Below are positions 8,268 to 16,616 of a DNA stretch of 64,000 nt, piece after piece. Source of the DNA: Pseudosulfitobacter pseudonitzschiae (lineage in GTDB: Bacteria > Pseudomonadota > Alphaproteobacteria > Rhodobacterales > Rhodobacteraceae); assembly GCF_900129395.1 (NCBI RefSeq), contig NZ_FQVP01000006.1, positions 124,001-188,000 of the forward strand, given 5' to 3'. Each line of letters opens with the position of its first letter. The first letter of the stretch is position 1. A model generated the notes under the pieces. The model was not told where the DNA came from. It saw only the letters and a list, made by a program, of their open reading frames with translations, and did no database searches. The position numbers and the translations under genes were made by a program.

Positions 8268-9692
8268 ATGGAAACCGCAAACTATATTGATGGCAGTTTT
8301 GTCCCCGGACGCGGCGACGCGATCGAGCTGATCAATCCGCGCACCGGTGCGGGCATAGTCACCGTGCACTCCGCGAGCGCGGACCAGATCAACGCGGCGG
8401 TCATGGCGGCGCGGCGCGCCTTTCCGGCATGGTCCGAAACCACGCCATCCGACCGCGCCGCTCTGCTGTTGCAAATCGCCGACCGGATCGAGGCGGACGG
8501 CGACAGGCTGGCCGGGCTGGAGGCGCTGAACTGTGGCAAGCCGTTCCATTGCGTACGCGATGATGAAATCCCCGCCACCGCCGATTGCTTTCGCTTTTTC
8601 GCAGGCGCGATCCGGTCGATGACCGGTCCGTTGGCCGGGGAATACCTGGTTGGCCACACATCCTTTGTGCGCCGCGATCCGGTGGGGGTGGTCGCCGCGA
8701 TTGCCCCCTGGAACTATCCGCTGATGATGCTGGCGTGGAAGCTGGCGCCCAGCCTTGCGGCGGGCAACACCGTGGTGCTGAAACCGGCCGAGCACACGCC
8801 GCTGACGGCGCTGCGTTTTGCCGCGCTGGTGGCTGACATCCTGCCCAAGGGCGTGCTGAGCATCCTGACCGGGGACGGCCCCGGCGTTGGGGCTACGCTG
8901 ATCGGGCATCCGCAGGTCGACATGATCTCGTTGACCGGCGACGTGGGCACCGGCAAGGCCGTGCTGAGCGCCGCCGCGACCACGATCAAACGCACCCATC
9001 TCGAGCTGGGCGGCAAGGCCCCGGTGCTGGTCTTTGACGACGCGGATGTGGATGCGGCGGTCGATGCGGTTCGCAACTTCGGCTTTTACAACGCCGGTCA
9101 GGATTGCACCGCAGCCTGTCGCGTCTATGCGCAAAGCGGGATTCACGATGTCTTTGCGCAAAAGCTGTCGGAGGCGGTCAAAACCCTGCGCTATGACAAT
9201 GCCGATGATAGCGAGAACGAGATTCCCCCGCTGATCACGGCGAAACAGCGCGACCGTGTCGACGGCTTTGTCCAGCGTGCCCGTGCGCGCGAAGGGGTGA
9301 GGGTGCTGTGCGGCGGTGCGGTGGGCGAAGGCAAGGGTCACTATTACCAGCCGACAGTGATCACCAATGTCACCCAAGACGATGAGATCGTGCGCAAAGA
9401 GGTGTTTGGCCCCGTGGTGACAGTCGTGCGCTTTGACGACGAGGCGCAGGCGATGGGCTGGGCCAATGACACCGATTATGGGCTGGCCTCGTCCGTCTGG
9501 ACCCGCGATGTGTCGCGGGCGATGCGGGTGGCGAAAGGGCTGCGGTTTGGCTGCACCTGGGTGAACACCCACTTTATGCTGGTCAACGAAATGCCCCATG
9601 GCGGGCTGAAGGCCTCGGGCTATGGGCGGGATATGTCCTTGCATGCGCTTGAGGATTACACGGCAATCCGGCACATCATGATCGCGCATTAG
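8268..9692 (+). CDS. patD: Gamma-aminobutyraldehyde dehydrogenase (PatD-like)
   Basis: 474 residues and close in sequence, as I recall it, to E. coli PatD along the whole length: [47 protein letters not shown] and [20 protein letters not shown] are near-diagnostic. E246 (LELGGKAP) and C280 (GQDCTAAC) are the catalytic base and nucleophile. The NAD loop reads TGDVGTG instead of the common TGSxxTG. The reaction is 4-aminobutanal plus NAD to 4-aminobutyrate in putrescine or agmatine catabolism. The gene has a clear RBS (CAGGAGAG) and is 24 nt downstream of the dehydratase gene. No putrescine aminotransferase is in view. Confidence 0.83.
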   Translation: METANYIDGSFVPGRGDAIELINPRTGAGIVTVHSASADQINAAVMAARRAFPAWSETTPSDRAALLLQIADRIEADGDRLAGLEALNCGKPFHCVRDDEIPATADCFRFFAGAIRSMTGPLAGEYLVGHTSFVRRDPVGVVAAIAPWNYPLMMLAWKLAPSLAAGNTVVLKPAEHTPLTALRFAALVADILPKGVLSILTGDGPGVGATLIGHPQVDMISLTGDVGTGKAVLSAAATTIKRTHLELGGKAPVLVFDDADVDAAVDAVRNFGFYNAGQDCTAACRVYAQSGIHDVFAQKLSEAVKTLRYDNADDSENEIPPLITAKQRDRVDGFVQRARAREGVRVLCGGAVGEGKGHYYQPTVITNVTQDDEIVRKEVFGPVVTVVRFDDEAQAMGWANDTDYGLASSVWTRDVSRAMRVAKGLRFGCTWVNTHFMLVNEMPHGGLKASGYGRDMSLHALEDYTAIRHIMIAH

Positions 9693-9693
9693 G

Positions 9694-10728
9694 ATGTCTT
9701 CGCATGACCCCTTCCTGCCGGATTGGTCGTATGGGCTGCCCCGTTGGCTGGACCCCCAGCGCGAGGAGCAACCGCAGGATATTCCCAACGCGCCCGCCGC
9801 CAGCCTGCTGGCACTGATGGCAAAGCTGGGCAGTTCGGGCCCGCAGGTTGATCCGACCACATTGCCCGCCGCCCAAGGCCGTGCCCTGGCCGCGACGCGT
9901 GCGCAGATCTGGAACACGGACCTGCCCCCGATGCAGCGCCACGAATATGTGGTGCCCCCCGCCCGCGCCGACGCCGCGCCCTGTCGTGTGGTCGTGCTGA
10001 CGCCGCCGAATGCTGCGCCGGGCGCGAACCTGATGATCCCCGGCGGCGGCTTTGCCTTTGGTGCGCCTGAAACCGACGAACACGCCGGACGGTGTCTGGC
10101 GCAGGATGCCGGGATGACCGTTGTCTTGCCCGATTATCGCAAAGCGCCCGAAGACCCGTTTCCCGCAGGGCTGCTTGATGTGGCCAGCGTCTATCTGACC
10201 CTTGCCACGCATCCTGACACCATCGGGTGCACCGCGGGTCCGGTGGTCGTGGGTGGCGATTCCGCCGGTGCCAACCTTGCCATCGCAACCCTGTTGCTGG
10301 AGCCGCAGACCCCCGCTGCAGGATTGCTGCTGTACTACGGCATGTTCGCGCCGGGGCGGCAGCGGGCCTCGCACCTGCGCTTTGCGGATTATCCCGGTTT
10401 CACTGCGGGCAAGTTGCAGCGCTACACCGAATGGTATCTGCCCGACCCGGCCCGGCGCAGCGATCCGTTGGCCGCGCCGCTTCTGGCCGGCGATGCGGCG
10501 TTGGCCGCGCTGCCGCCGGTCCACATCCTTGGCGCTGAAACGGACCCGCTTCTGTCGGACAGCCTGGCCCTGTGGCGCAGGCTTTTGGCGCTGGGGCATT
10601 CCGTGCGGCTGGACGTGGTACCGGGGATGCCCCACGGGTTTTTGCAGATGTCACAGCATCTGCAGGACGCGCGACAAGCCCTGAGCTTGTGCGGGCGTGT
10701 CGCGCGGGATTTTGCCTCAGGTCTGTGA
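9694..10728 (+). CDS. HSL-type alpha/beta hydrolase (carboxylesterase)
   Basis: 344 residues beginning one base after the preceding stop, so in the same operon. The oxyanion motif reads PGGGF (116-120; HGGG in most HSL enzymes). GGDSAG places the nucleophile at S190, ETDPLLSD carries the acid and GMPHGFLQ the catalytic His. A predicted N-terminal cap of about 80 residues precedes the core. It is probably a cytoplasmic esterase or amidase for a small ester or acyl derivative. Its pairing with an amidohydrolase suggests that the module removes acyl groups from imported conjugates (inference). Its stop overlaps the convergent amidohydrolase end by 12 nt. Confidence 0.82.
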   Translation: MSSHDPFLPDWSYGLPRWLDPQREEQPQDIPNAPAASLLALMAKLGSSGPQVDPTTLPAAQGRALAATRAQIWNTDLPPMQRHEYVVPPARADAAPCRVVVLTPPNAAPGANLMIPGGGFAFGAPETDEHAGRCLAQDAGMTVVLPDYRKAPEDPFPAGLLDVASVYLTLATHPDTIGCTAGPVVVGGDSAGANLAIATLLLEPQTPAAGLLLYYGMFAPGRQRASHLRFADYPGFTAGKLQRYTEWYLPDPARRSDPLAAPLLAGDAALAALPPVHILGAETDPLLSDSLALWRRLLALGHSVRLDVVPGMPHGFLQMSQHLQDARQALSLCGRVARDFASGL

Positions 10729-11889
10729 CAGCTGCCGCGCCAGCGCGGTCCAGTAGGCGATGCCGTGCGGGATGGCGTCGTCGTTGAAATCATAGGTCGG
10801 CGCGTGCAACGCATCGCCCCCTGCGCCCTTTTCAACGCCATTGCCGATCAACATGAACGAGCTGGGCAAGGCCTGTGTCAGATCCGAGAAATCCTCGGCT
10901 CCCGTGGTCATCGGGGCTTCGTTCAGATCGCGCCCCAGGGTTTCGACTGCCGTGCGGGCAATCTCGGTGGCCTCGGGATCGGTGACCAGCGGGCGGGCTT
11001 CCCATACCGCTTTGACCTTGGCATCACAGCCGTTGAGCAGCGCGACCCGCTCTGCGAGATCGTTCAGCGCGGTCTCAATCAGGGTGCAGTTGTCCTGGGT
11101 AAAGCACCGCATGGTTCCGGTCGCCTTGACCCGCGCGGGCATCACGTTCGAGGCGTTCTCGTTGCCACCTTGAACCGACCCCAGTGTCAGTACGATCGGG
11201 TCAAGCGGTGAGAACCCGCGCCGGATCACCGTCTGCAAACCGATGGTGAATTCGGCCAGCGCCAGTGTCAGATCGGCGGCCAAATGTGGCCTGCCGCCGC
11301 CATGTCCGCCCATCCCCGTAAACACCACCGAAAAGATGCCCGAGGCGGCCATCATCGGGCCAGAGCGCGTCGCGAAGGTACCCACAGGCAGGCCCGGCGC
11401 ATTGTGCAGACCAAAGGCCGTGCCGCAGGGAAAGCGTTTCAGCAACCCGTCGTCGATCATACGCTGCGCGCCGCAATAGCGTTCTTCGGCGGGCTGGAAC
11501 ACGAAATGGATGTCGCGGGTGACCGACGGATCGTCCGCCAACGCCCGTGCCGCGCCCAGCAGCATCGCCGTGTGACCGTCATGGCCGCAGGCATGCATCA
11601 CCCCGGCGTTGCGCGAGGTATGCGCCACGCCCGAGGTTTCTTCGATGGCAAGCGCATCCATATCGGCGCGGAACATGACCGCCGGGCGATTTCCACCGCG
11701 TCGCAAGCTGCCCACGACCCCGTGGCCGCCGATGCCACGGGTCACCTCCAGCCCGCTTTCCTCCAGGTGGCGCGCCACGATATCGGCCGTGCGCGCCTCC
11801 TCCAGCGACAATTCGGGGTGCGCGTGCAGATCGCGCCGGACCTCTGTCATAGCGCCGCAAAGCGCTTTGAAATTGGGCGAAAAAGTCAT
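10717..11889 (-). CDS. M20-family amidohydrolase (hippurate hydrolase/aminoacylase type)
   Basis: 390 residues. The metal-binding set of the M20D family is intact: HACGHDGH (C101, H103, H106), PAEE (E135-E136) and GLHNAPGLPVG (H162), with MTTGAEDFS near the C-terminus. These enzymes hydrolyse N-acyl amino acids or related amides. The gene is divergent from the polar amino acid ABC operon and shares the operator-like element at 11934-11960 with it. The likely role is to deacylate what the transporter brings in. No signal peptide, so cytoplasmic. Confidence 0.85.
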   Translation of the reverse strand: MTFSPNFKALCGAMTEVRRDLHAHPELSLEEARTADIVARHLEESGLEVTRGIGGHGVVGSLRRGGNRPAVMFRADMDALAIEETSGVAHTSRNAGVMHACGHDGHTAMLLGAARALADDPSVTRDIHFVFQPAEERYCGAQRMIDDGLLKRFPCGTAFGLHNAPGLPVGTFATRSGPMMAASGIFSVVFTGMGGHGGGRPHLAADLTLALAEFTIGLQTVIRRGFSPLDPIVLTLGSVQGGNENASNVMPARVKATGTMRCFTQDNCTLIETALNDLAERVALLNGCDAKVKAVWEARPLVTDPEATEIARTAVETLGRDLNEAPMTTGAEDFSDLTQALPSSFMLIGNGVEKGAGGDALHAPTYDFNDDAIPHGIAYWTALARQLSQT

Positions 11890-11933
11890 TTGGCGTCCTT
11901 TTTAACGTTTCGTCACGAAGTTTCTCCAGAAGA

Positions 11934-11960
11934 ATTATACACTTTGTATAGTCTTGACAA
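11934..11960 (-). promoter_or_regulatory. Second copy of the TTGTCA-N15-TATAAT promoter with TATAC-N5-GTATA palindrome
   Basis: Minus-strand TTGTCA (11955-11960) and TATAAT (11934-11939) are 15 bp apart and would drive the amidohydrolase gene. Between them sits the palindrome TATACACTTTGTATA (11936-11950), and TTGTATAG (11944-11951) also occurs at 6566-6573. A regulator bound here would block the amidohydrolase promoter and could also control the ABC operon reading the other way. Confidence 0.6.
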
Positions 11961-12041
11961 TTAATAAACATGGGTGCAGCTTTGCCCCATGCCGAAATTT
12001 GTAGATGGCACAAGCTTATCAGGTTCCGGGAAGGGGAATGG

Positions 12042-12749
12042 ATGCTCGACACTTTGGCGATGTTCGGTTTCGGACCCGAAGGCTGGGGGCCCGCCATGCT
12101 GCGCGCTGCGGCCAACACCGTGGCCGTCGCCGCGGCGGGGTTTGCGCTGGGTGGAGGTCTGGGCATTCTCGTGGCCTGGGCAAAGATCGCAGGCAACGCG
12201 CCGCTGCGCTGGTTGGCGGCGGCCTATACAACCGTTCTGCGCGGCATTCCCGACCTGCTGGTGATCTACCTGTTCTATTTCGGCTCGGGCCTGCTGCTGA
12301 CGCCGATTGCAAATATGTTCGGGGTCGAAGGCTTTGTGTCCTTTCCGGGGTTCGTGGCGGGCATGGGGGCCATCGGCGTCGTCTCCGGTGCCTATCACGC
12401 CGAGGTCATTCGCGGCGCTTTCTATTCGGTCAAGGCCGGAGAGCTTGAGGCCGCAACCGCGATGGGCATGCCACGCCTGTTGAAATTCCGCCGCATCACC
12501 CTGCCGCTGGTCACGCGTCACGCGCTGCCGGGGCTGGGCAATGTCTGGCAGATGGTGCTGAAGGAATCCGCGCTGATTTCCGTGACCGGACTGGTGGAAA
12601 TCATGCGTCAGGCGCAAATCGGGTCCAGCTTCACCCGCCAGCCCTTCACCTTTTACTTTGCCGCCGGTGTGCTGTTTCTGGCCATCACCATCCTCAGCGG
12701 GCTGATCTTCAACCGGTTGGAACACCGCTATTCCAGGGGAAGGGCCTGA
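12042..12749 (+). CDS. Polar amino acid ABC transporter permease 1 (HisQ type)
   Basis: 235 residues from the ATG at 12042, chosen because AAGGGG lies just upstream; an in-frame ATG at 11970 would add 24 non-membrane residues overlapping the promoter. It has about five membrane segments. The EAA loop is AGELEAATAMGMPRLLKFRR. It forms a heterodimer with the next permease, 3 nt downstream. It belongs to the inner-membrane family that imports basic or polar amino acids. Confidence 0.85.
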   Translation: MLDTLAMFGFGPEGWGPAMLRAAANTVAVAAAGFALGGGLGILVAWAKIAGNAPLRWLAAAYTTVLRGIPDLLVIYLFYFGSGLLLTPIANMFGVEGFVSFPGFVAGMGAIGVVSGAYHAEVIRGAFYSVKAGELEAATAMGMPRLLKFRRITLPLVTRHALPGLGNVWQMVLKESALISVTGLVEIMRQAQIGSSFTRQPFTFYFAAGVLFLAITILSGLIFNRLEHRYSRGRA

Positions 12750-12752
12750 GCC

Positions 12753-13484
12753 ATGGACTTTGAATTTCTCGGCCAGACCTTTTTGAAACTGTTGCCCGGC
12801 ATTCCCGTGACGCTTGAGCTTGCCACGGTGTCCCTGCTTTTGGGGGCCTGTCTGGCGCTGGTCTTTGCGGTCATCCGCGTGCGCCGGATCAGGCCGTTGA
12901 ACTGGCTGGTGATCGGCTATGTCTATGTGTTCCGCGGGACGCCGCTGTTGGTGCAGCTGTTCATCATCTACTACGGGCTGGCGCAATTCCCCGAGATCCG
13001 CAACAGCTTTGCCTGGACCTATCTGCGCGAACCCTATTGGTGTGCGCTGCTGGCCCTGGTGCTGAACACAGCCGCCTATGGCTCCGAGATCCTGCGCGGC
13101 GCGTTGTTGTCGGTGCCACGCGGTCAGATCATGGCGGCGCAGGCCTGTGGCATGTCAGGCCTCTTGCTGTTCCGTCGCATCAGTTTTCCAATCGCCCTGC
13201 GCCAGGCCCTGCCCGCCTATGGCAACGAATTTATCCTGATGATCAAGGCAACCTCGCTGGCTTCATTGGTCACGCTGGCCGATGTCACCGGCATTGCCGC
13301 CCGGATCATCGCGGAAACCTATCGCCCCGTAGAAGTCTTTGTCGCCGCCGGCACGATCTATCTGACCATCTGCTATGGCCTGATCCTGCTGGTGCGCCTG
13401 GCTGAAACCCGACTGAACCCCGATCAACGCGACCCTGCCCCCGTGGCGCGTGTCGGTGCGGCCCGAAAGGAAGTGACCCCGTGA
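12753..13484 (+). CDS. Polar amino acid ABC transporter permease 2 (HisM type)
   Basis: 243 residues, about five membrane helices, with the EAA loop RGQIMAAQACGMSGLLLFRR. It partners the preceding permease. The gene ends in an overlap with the ATPase gene (GTGA at 13481-13484), so translation is coupled. The C-terminal tail (LNPDQRDPAPVARVGAARKE) is cytoplasmic and variable in the family. Confidence 0.85.
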   Translation: MDFEFLGQTFLKLLPGIPVTLELATVSLLLGACLALVFAVIRVRRIRPLNWLVIGYVYVFRGTPLLVQLFIIYYGLAQFPEIRNSFAWTYLREPYWCALLALVLNTAAYGSEILRGALLSVPRGQIMAAQACGMSGLLLFRRISFPIALRQALPAYGNEFILMIKATSLASLVTLADVTGIAARIIAETYRPVEVFVAAGTIYLTICYGLILLVRLAETRLNPDQRDPAPVARVGAARKEVTP

Positions 13485-14278
13485 ACCAGATGACCCCGCC
13501 CACGCAACCCGATCCCATCCAGCCCTCTGCCGTTTCCGTGCGTGGCCTGCGCAAGCGCTATGGTGCGCTTGAAGTGCTCAAGGGCATCGACTTTGACGCG
13601 CGCCGTGGCGAAGTGGTGTCCATCCTCGGGTCGTCCGGGTCCGGCAAGTCCACCTTGTTGCGGTGCATCAACATGCTGGAAATCCCCGAAGCCGGCACCG
13701 TCACCGTCGATGGCACCGAAATTGCACTGGTGGCCCAACGCGGCGGTGGGCGGCGTCCTGCGGACGCGCGCGCCATGGACCGGATGCGCGCGCGGATCGG
13801 CATGGTTTTTCAGGACTTTAACCTGTGGTCCCACAAGACCGTGCTGGGCAACGTGATCGAGGCCCCCACCCACGTCCAGAAACGGCCCCGCGCCGATTGC
13901 ATCGCCGAAGCACGGGCGCTGCTGGACAAGGTGGGTATTGCGGACAAGGCCGACCAATACCCCGCGCGCCTGTCCGGTGGCCAGCAACAGCGTGCGGCCA
14001 TCGCGCGCGCCCTTGCCATGAACCCGACCGTCATGCTGTTCGACGAGCCGACCTCGGCGCTTGATCCCGAACTGGTCGGTGAGGTGCTGCGGGTGATCCG
14101 GGCGTTGGCCGAAGAAGGGCGGACCATGCTGATCGTCACCCATGAAATCAACTTTGCCCGCGACATCTCGGACACCGTTGTCTTCATGAACGAAGGCGTC
14201 ATCGAGGAATCCGGCCCGCCCGAAGAGGTCTTTGCGCCCGGCAACAACACCCGCCTCGCGCGGTTCATCGAGGGGTAA
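13481..14278 (+). CDS. Polar amino acid ABC transporter ATP-binding protein (HisP type)
   Basis: 265 residues from a GTG start. Walker A GSSGSGKST, signature [15 protein letters not shown], Walker [15 protein letters not shown] and the H-loop VTHE are intact. An insertion of about 15 residues (AQRGGGRRPADARAMDRM) separates the Walker A region from the Q-loop, as in HisP and ArgT-system ATPases. It energises the two permeases encoded upstream. Confidence 0.88.
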   Translation: MNQMTPPTQPDPIQPSAVSVRGLRKRYGALEVLKGIDFDARRGEVVSILGSSGSGKSTLLRCINMLEIPEAGTVTVDGTEIALVAQRGGGRRPADARAMDRMRARIGMVFQDFNLWSHKTVLGNVIEAPTHVQKRPRADCIAEARALLDKVGIADKADQYPARLSGGQQQRAAIARALAMNPTVMLFDEPTSALDPELVGEVLRVIRALAEEGRTMLIVTHEINFARDISDTVVFMNEGVIEESGPPEEVFAPGNNTRLARFIEG

Positions 14279-14336
14279 ACGCCCCCGAAAACCGGCCCCG
14301 CCACGAAGGGCCGACCCAACACTGGAGGAGACCAAC

Positions 14337-15203
14337 ATGAAACTGATGCACCTGAAGCGCGGCACCGCTGCTGTTTTAATGGCGCTCTGCGCGCACGCGT
14401 TCCTGCCTGCACAAGCGCAGGCACAGGAGAAATCCTGGGACACGATCCGCATCGCGACCGAGGGGGCCTTTCCTCCGTTCAATTTGACCAGACAGGACGG
14501 CACCCTGGACGGCTATGATGTCGATCTGTCCAACGCCCTGTGCGAACGGATGAAGGCAAAGTGCACCATCATCGCCCAGCCGTGGGACGGGATCATCCCG
14601 GCGTTGAACGCAGGCAAATACGACGCGATTGTCGCGGCCATGTCGGCCAACCCCGAACGGGCCAAGGTCGTGTCGTTCACCACGCCCTATGCCGCTGGTG
14701 GTCTGACGTTTATCACCAGCAAGGACAACAGCCTGGCCGATGTTCCTTATGTCGATACGCTGATCCGGCTGGACGACGCCAAGGATGCAGACAGCCTGAA
14801 GGACGCCCTGGCCGAGCTGAACACGGTTTTTGCAGGCAAGGTCGCGGGGCTTCAGGCCTCGACCATCGCGACCGAGTTCTTTCACGCCTATCTGCCGGAC
14901 GTGGAAATCCGCGAATACAAGGGCAACGAGGCCGAACTGGACCTGGCGGCGGGACGGGTCGACTTGATCATGGCGTCGCTGATGTATCTCAGTGATCTGG
15001 TCAAACAGGAAGGCAAGGAAAACCTTGTGCTGTTCGGACCTCGCTTTGGTGGCGGCCTGTTGGGTCAGGGGGCCGCTATCGCGGTGCGGCAAGAGGATGA
15101 TGCCCTGCGTGAAAAACTGGACGCGGCATTGGAAGAGTTGAAAGCCGATGGCACCGTGAAAGAGATTTCAATGAAATGGTTCGGTTTTGATGTGACACCC
15201 TGA
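14337..15203 (+). CDS. Family-3 amino acid ABC substrate-binding protein
   Basis: 288 residues from the ATG preceded by GGAGGAG at 14323-14329; the longer upstream frame is not needed. A signal peptide of about 30 residues ends near AQAQAQ. The mature start IRIATEGAFPPFNLTRQDG and the DGYDVDLSNALCERMKAKC block are typical of lysine/arginine/ornithine or octopine/nopaline-type binding proteins. An intercistronic stem (CGGCCC/GGGCCG, 14293-14313) precedes it, which may help raise its expression over the permeases. Ligand likely a cationic or modified amino acid; not provable from sequence. Confidence 0.85.
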   Translation: MKLMHLKRGTAAVLMALCAHAFLPAQAQAQEKSWDTIRIATEGAFPPFNLTRQDGTLDGYDVDLSNALCERMKAKCTIIAQPWDGIIPALNAGKYDAIVAAMSANPERAKVVSFTTPYAAGGLTFITSKDNSLADVPYVDTLIRLDDAKDADSLKDALAELNTVFAGKVAGLQASTIATEFFHAYLPDVEIREYKGNEAELDLAAGRVDLIMASLMYLSDLVKQEGKENLVLFGPRFGGGLLGQGAAIAVRQEDDALREKLDAALEELKADGTVKEISMKWFGFDVTP

Positions 15204-15238
15204 CCGTCTGGCGCAGGATCACTGCGCCCGCAAGACGG
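15204..15238. terminator. Strong bidirectional terminator hairpin
   Basis: The stem CCGTCT-GGCGCAG / CTGCGCC-(CGCA bulge)-AGACGG with a GATCA loop starts directly after the binding-protein stop. It separates it from the convergent LysR gene. Confidence 0.75.
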
Positions 15239-15243
15239 AACCC

Positions 15244-16104
15244 TCAGGCCGATTGCTCCCGCGCCCCTGCTGCCCGCACGGTGTCACGCAGCACGTCGAA
15301 GAACGCGCGCAGGTGGGGCTGGCGCAAGGCCTGGGGGCGCGTCACCAGGAACACATCCATCGGCGGCAACGCGACCGCGCCAAAGGGTTGCACAAGGCCC
15401 GCTGACAAGAGGTCAGGCAGCACGGCAACGCCGTAGCCGCTGGCGCAGGCCTGCAATTGCGCCGCGAAGGAAGAGACCCGAAAGCGTGAGGATACGAAGC
15501 CTGCGGCGCGGGCGCTGCGCAGATGGGCACCCTGATCAAAGGGCGGCGACAGGTCGATCATCGCGGCGTCGCCCGGCGTGGCATTCGCGGGCAGGCGACG
15601 GGCATAGTCCGCTGCGCAATAGACACCAAAGGACAGCGCGGCGACCTTGCTGTAAATCAGCGACGGCTCGCCCAGGTGCACGGTACGCACGGCAATGTCG
15701 ACCCCGCCGCGCGCGACCTTGGTCAGCGTCGAGTCGACCAGCAGATCGACGGTGCATCGCGGATGCATTTCGATATAGCGGTCGATCGCCTGTGTCAGCA
15801 CGGGGACAAATCCGTCACCCGCCGTCACGGTGACCCCGCCAGACAATGCCCCGTCCTGTGCCAGCGTCTGCCGTTGCAGATCGCGTTCGAGGTTTTCGGC
15901 GGTTGCGGCCAGCGCCGCGCCCCGGGCCGTCAGGCGCAGGCCGTCAACGCCGCGCTCGACCACCGGTTCGCCGATCTCCTTCTCCAGCCGGGTGATGCGC
16001 CGGGACAGGGTCGAGGCGGCCATGTCCAGCACCGCCCCGGCCTGAAGAAAGCTGCCCCGCCGCGAGATGGCGAGCAGCACGCGAAGATCGTCCCAATCGG
16101 TCAT
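15244..16104 (-). CDS. LysR-family transcriptional regulator
   Basis: 286 residues. The N-terminal winged helix (DLRVLLAISRRGSFLQAGAV, then STLSRRITRLEKEIGEPVVERG) is clear, followed by a LysR-substrate effector domain. It is divergent from the NTF2/epimerase/SDR genes and likely controls them. A TTTGC-N6-GCAAA site that fits T-N11-A lies 8-23 nt upstream of its start. The effector is unknown. Confidence 0.85.
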   Translation of the reverse strand: MTDWDDLRVLLAISRRGSFLQAGAVLDMAASTLSRRITRLEKEIGEPVVERGVDGLRLTARGAALAATAENLERDLQRQTLAQDGALSGGVTVTAGDGFVPVLTQAIDRYIEMHPRCTVDLLVDSTLTKVARGGVDIAVRTVHLGEPSLIYSKVAALSFGVYCAADYARRLPANATPGDAAMIDLSPPFDQGAHLRSARAAGFVSSRFRVSSFAAQLQACASGYGVAVLPDLLSAGLVQPFGAVALPPMDVFLVTRPQALRQPHLRAFFDVLRDTVRAAGAREQSA

Positions 16105-16111
16105 GCCCCAT

Positions 16112-16127
16112 TTTGCATAAACGCAAA
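16112..16127. promoter_or_regulatory. Candidate LysR-type operator
   Basis: TTTGC ATAAAC GCAAA is a perfect interrupted palindrome containing the LysR-type T-N11-A spacing. It lies in the 94-bp divergent gap, close to the lysR start, consistent with autorepression and activation of the divergent genes. Confidence 0.5.
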
Positions 16128-16198
16128 GCAGAAGTCCATTGGTGGCTGTTCTTGCAATGCGCTGCTTGGCCTATCCTGACCGTGAAAAGGAGACCAAG

Positions 16199-16615
16199 AT
16201 GCAGATACCTTTCAACTTTACCGAACGGGCCAGCGCCGCGTTCAACGATCGCGACCTTGACGCGTTGCTCGGGCTGATGTCCGAGGATTTTCACTTTGTC
16301 GATCCGATGGGCGAAACCACCGGACGCGCGGCCACCCGTGCCCGCGAAGAGGCGTTGTTCGCCGCCTTTCCTGATATCAGGGTTGAGATGTCCCCGGTGG
16401 TCTGGATCGCGCGCCATCTGGCGATGACGGCTGTGTTTACCGGTACGTTCACCGGCGACTTTGCCATCGGCGGCCACCTGATCCCGCCAAGCGGAGCGCC
16501 GTTCCAATTCCGGTTTGCAGGGTTTTTCACCTTTGACGACCACCATGCCACCCGCGAAGAGGTCTTTTACGACAGGGTCGCGCTGATGCAGGCGCTTGGT
16601 CAGGGTGCGGGGTGA
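16199..16615 (+). CDS. NTF2-like (SnoaL-type) protein
   Basis: 138 residues from the ATG preceded by AAAAGGAGACC; an upstream in-frame start at 16139 would overlap the promoter region. The sequence FTERASAAFNDRDLDALLGL, SEDFHFVDPMGETTGR and HATREEVFYDRVALMQAL fits the SnoaL-like NTF2 fold, a small alpha+beta cone used by isomerases, cyclases and epoxide hydrolases. The exact activity is unknown. It is probably cotranscribed with the epimerase gene that starts 2 nt after its stop. Confidence 0.75.
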   Translation: MQIPFNFTERASAAFNDRDLDALLGLMSEDFHFVDPMGETTGRAATRAREEALFAAFPDIRVEMSPVVWIARHLAMTAVFTGTFTGDFAIGGHLIPPSGAPFQFRFAGFFTFDDHHATREEVFYDRVALMQALGQGAG

Positions 16616-16616
16616 G

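Noticed and set aside
7503-9917. An 804-residue open frame on the minus strand opposite the dehydratase and dehydrogenase genes
   Set aside because: It is antisense to two genes with intact catalytic motifs and has low-complexity Arg/Gly/His-rich composition, a common effect of high GC third positions.
6592-15203. Ectoine/hydroxyectoine degradation (eut/doe) cluster
   Set aside because: Although an EutB-like dehydratase and an amino-acid ABC transporter are present, there is no EutC cyclodeaminase-like or DoeA hydrolase gene, and the M20 hydrolase is not the DoeB type.
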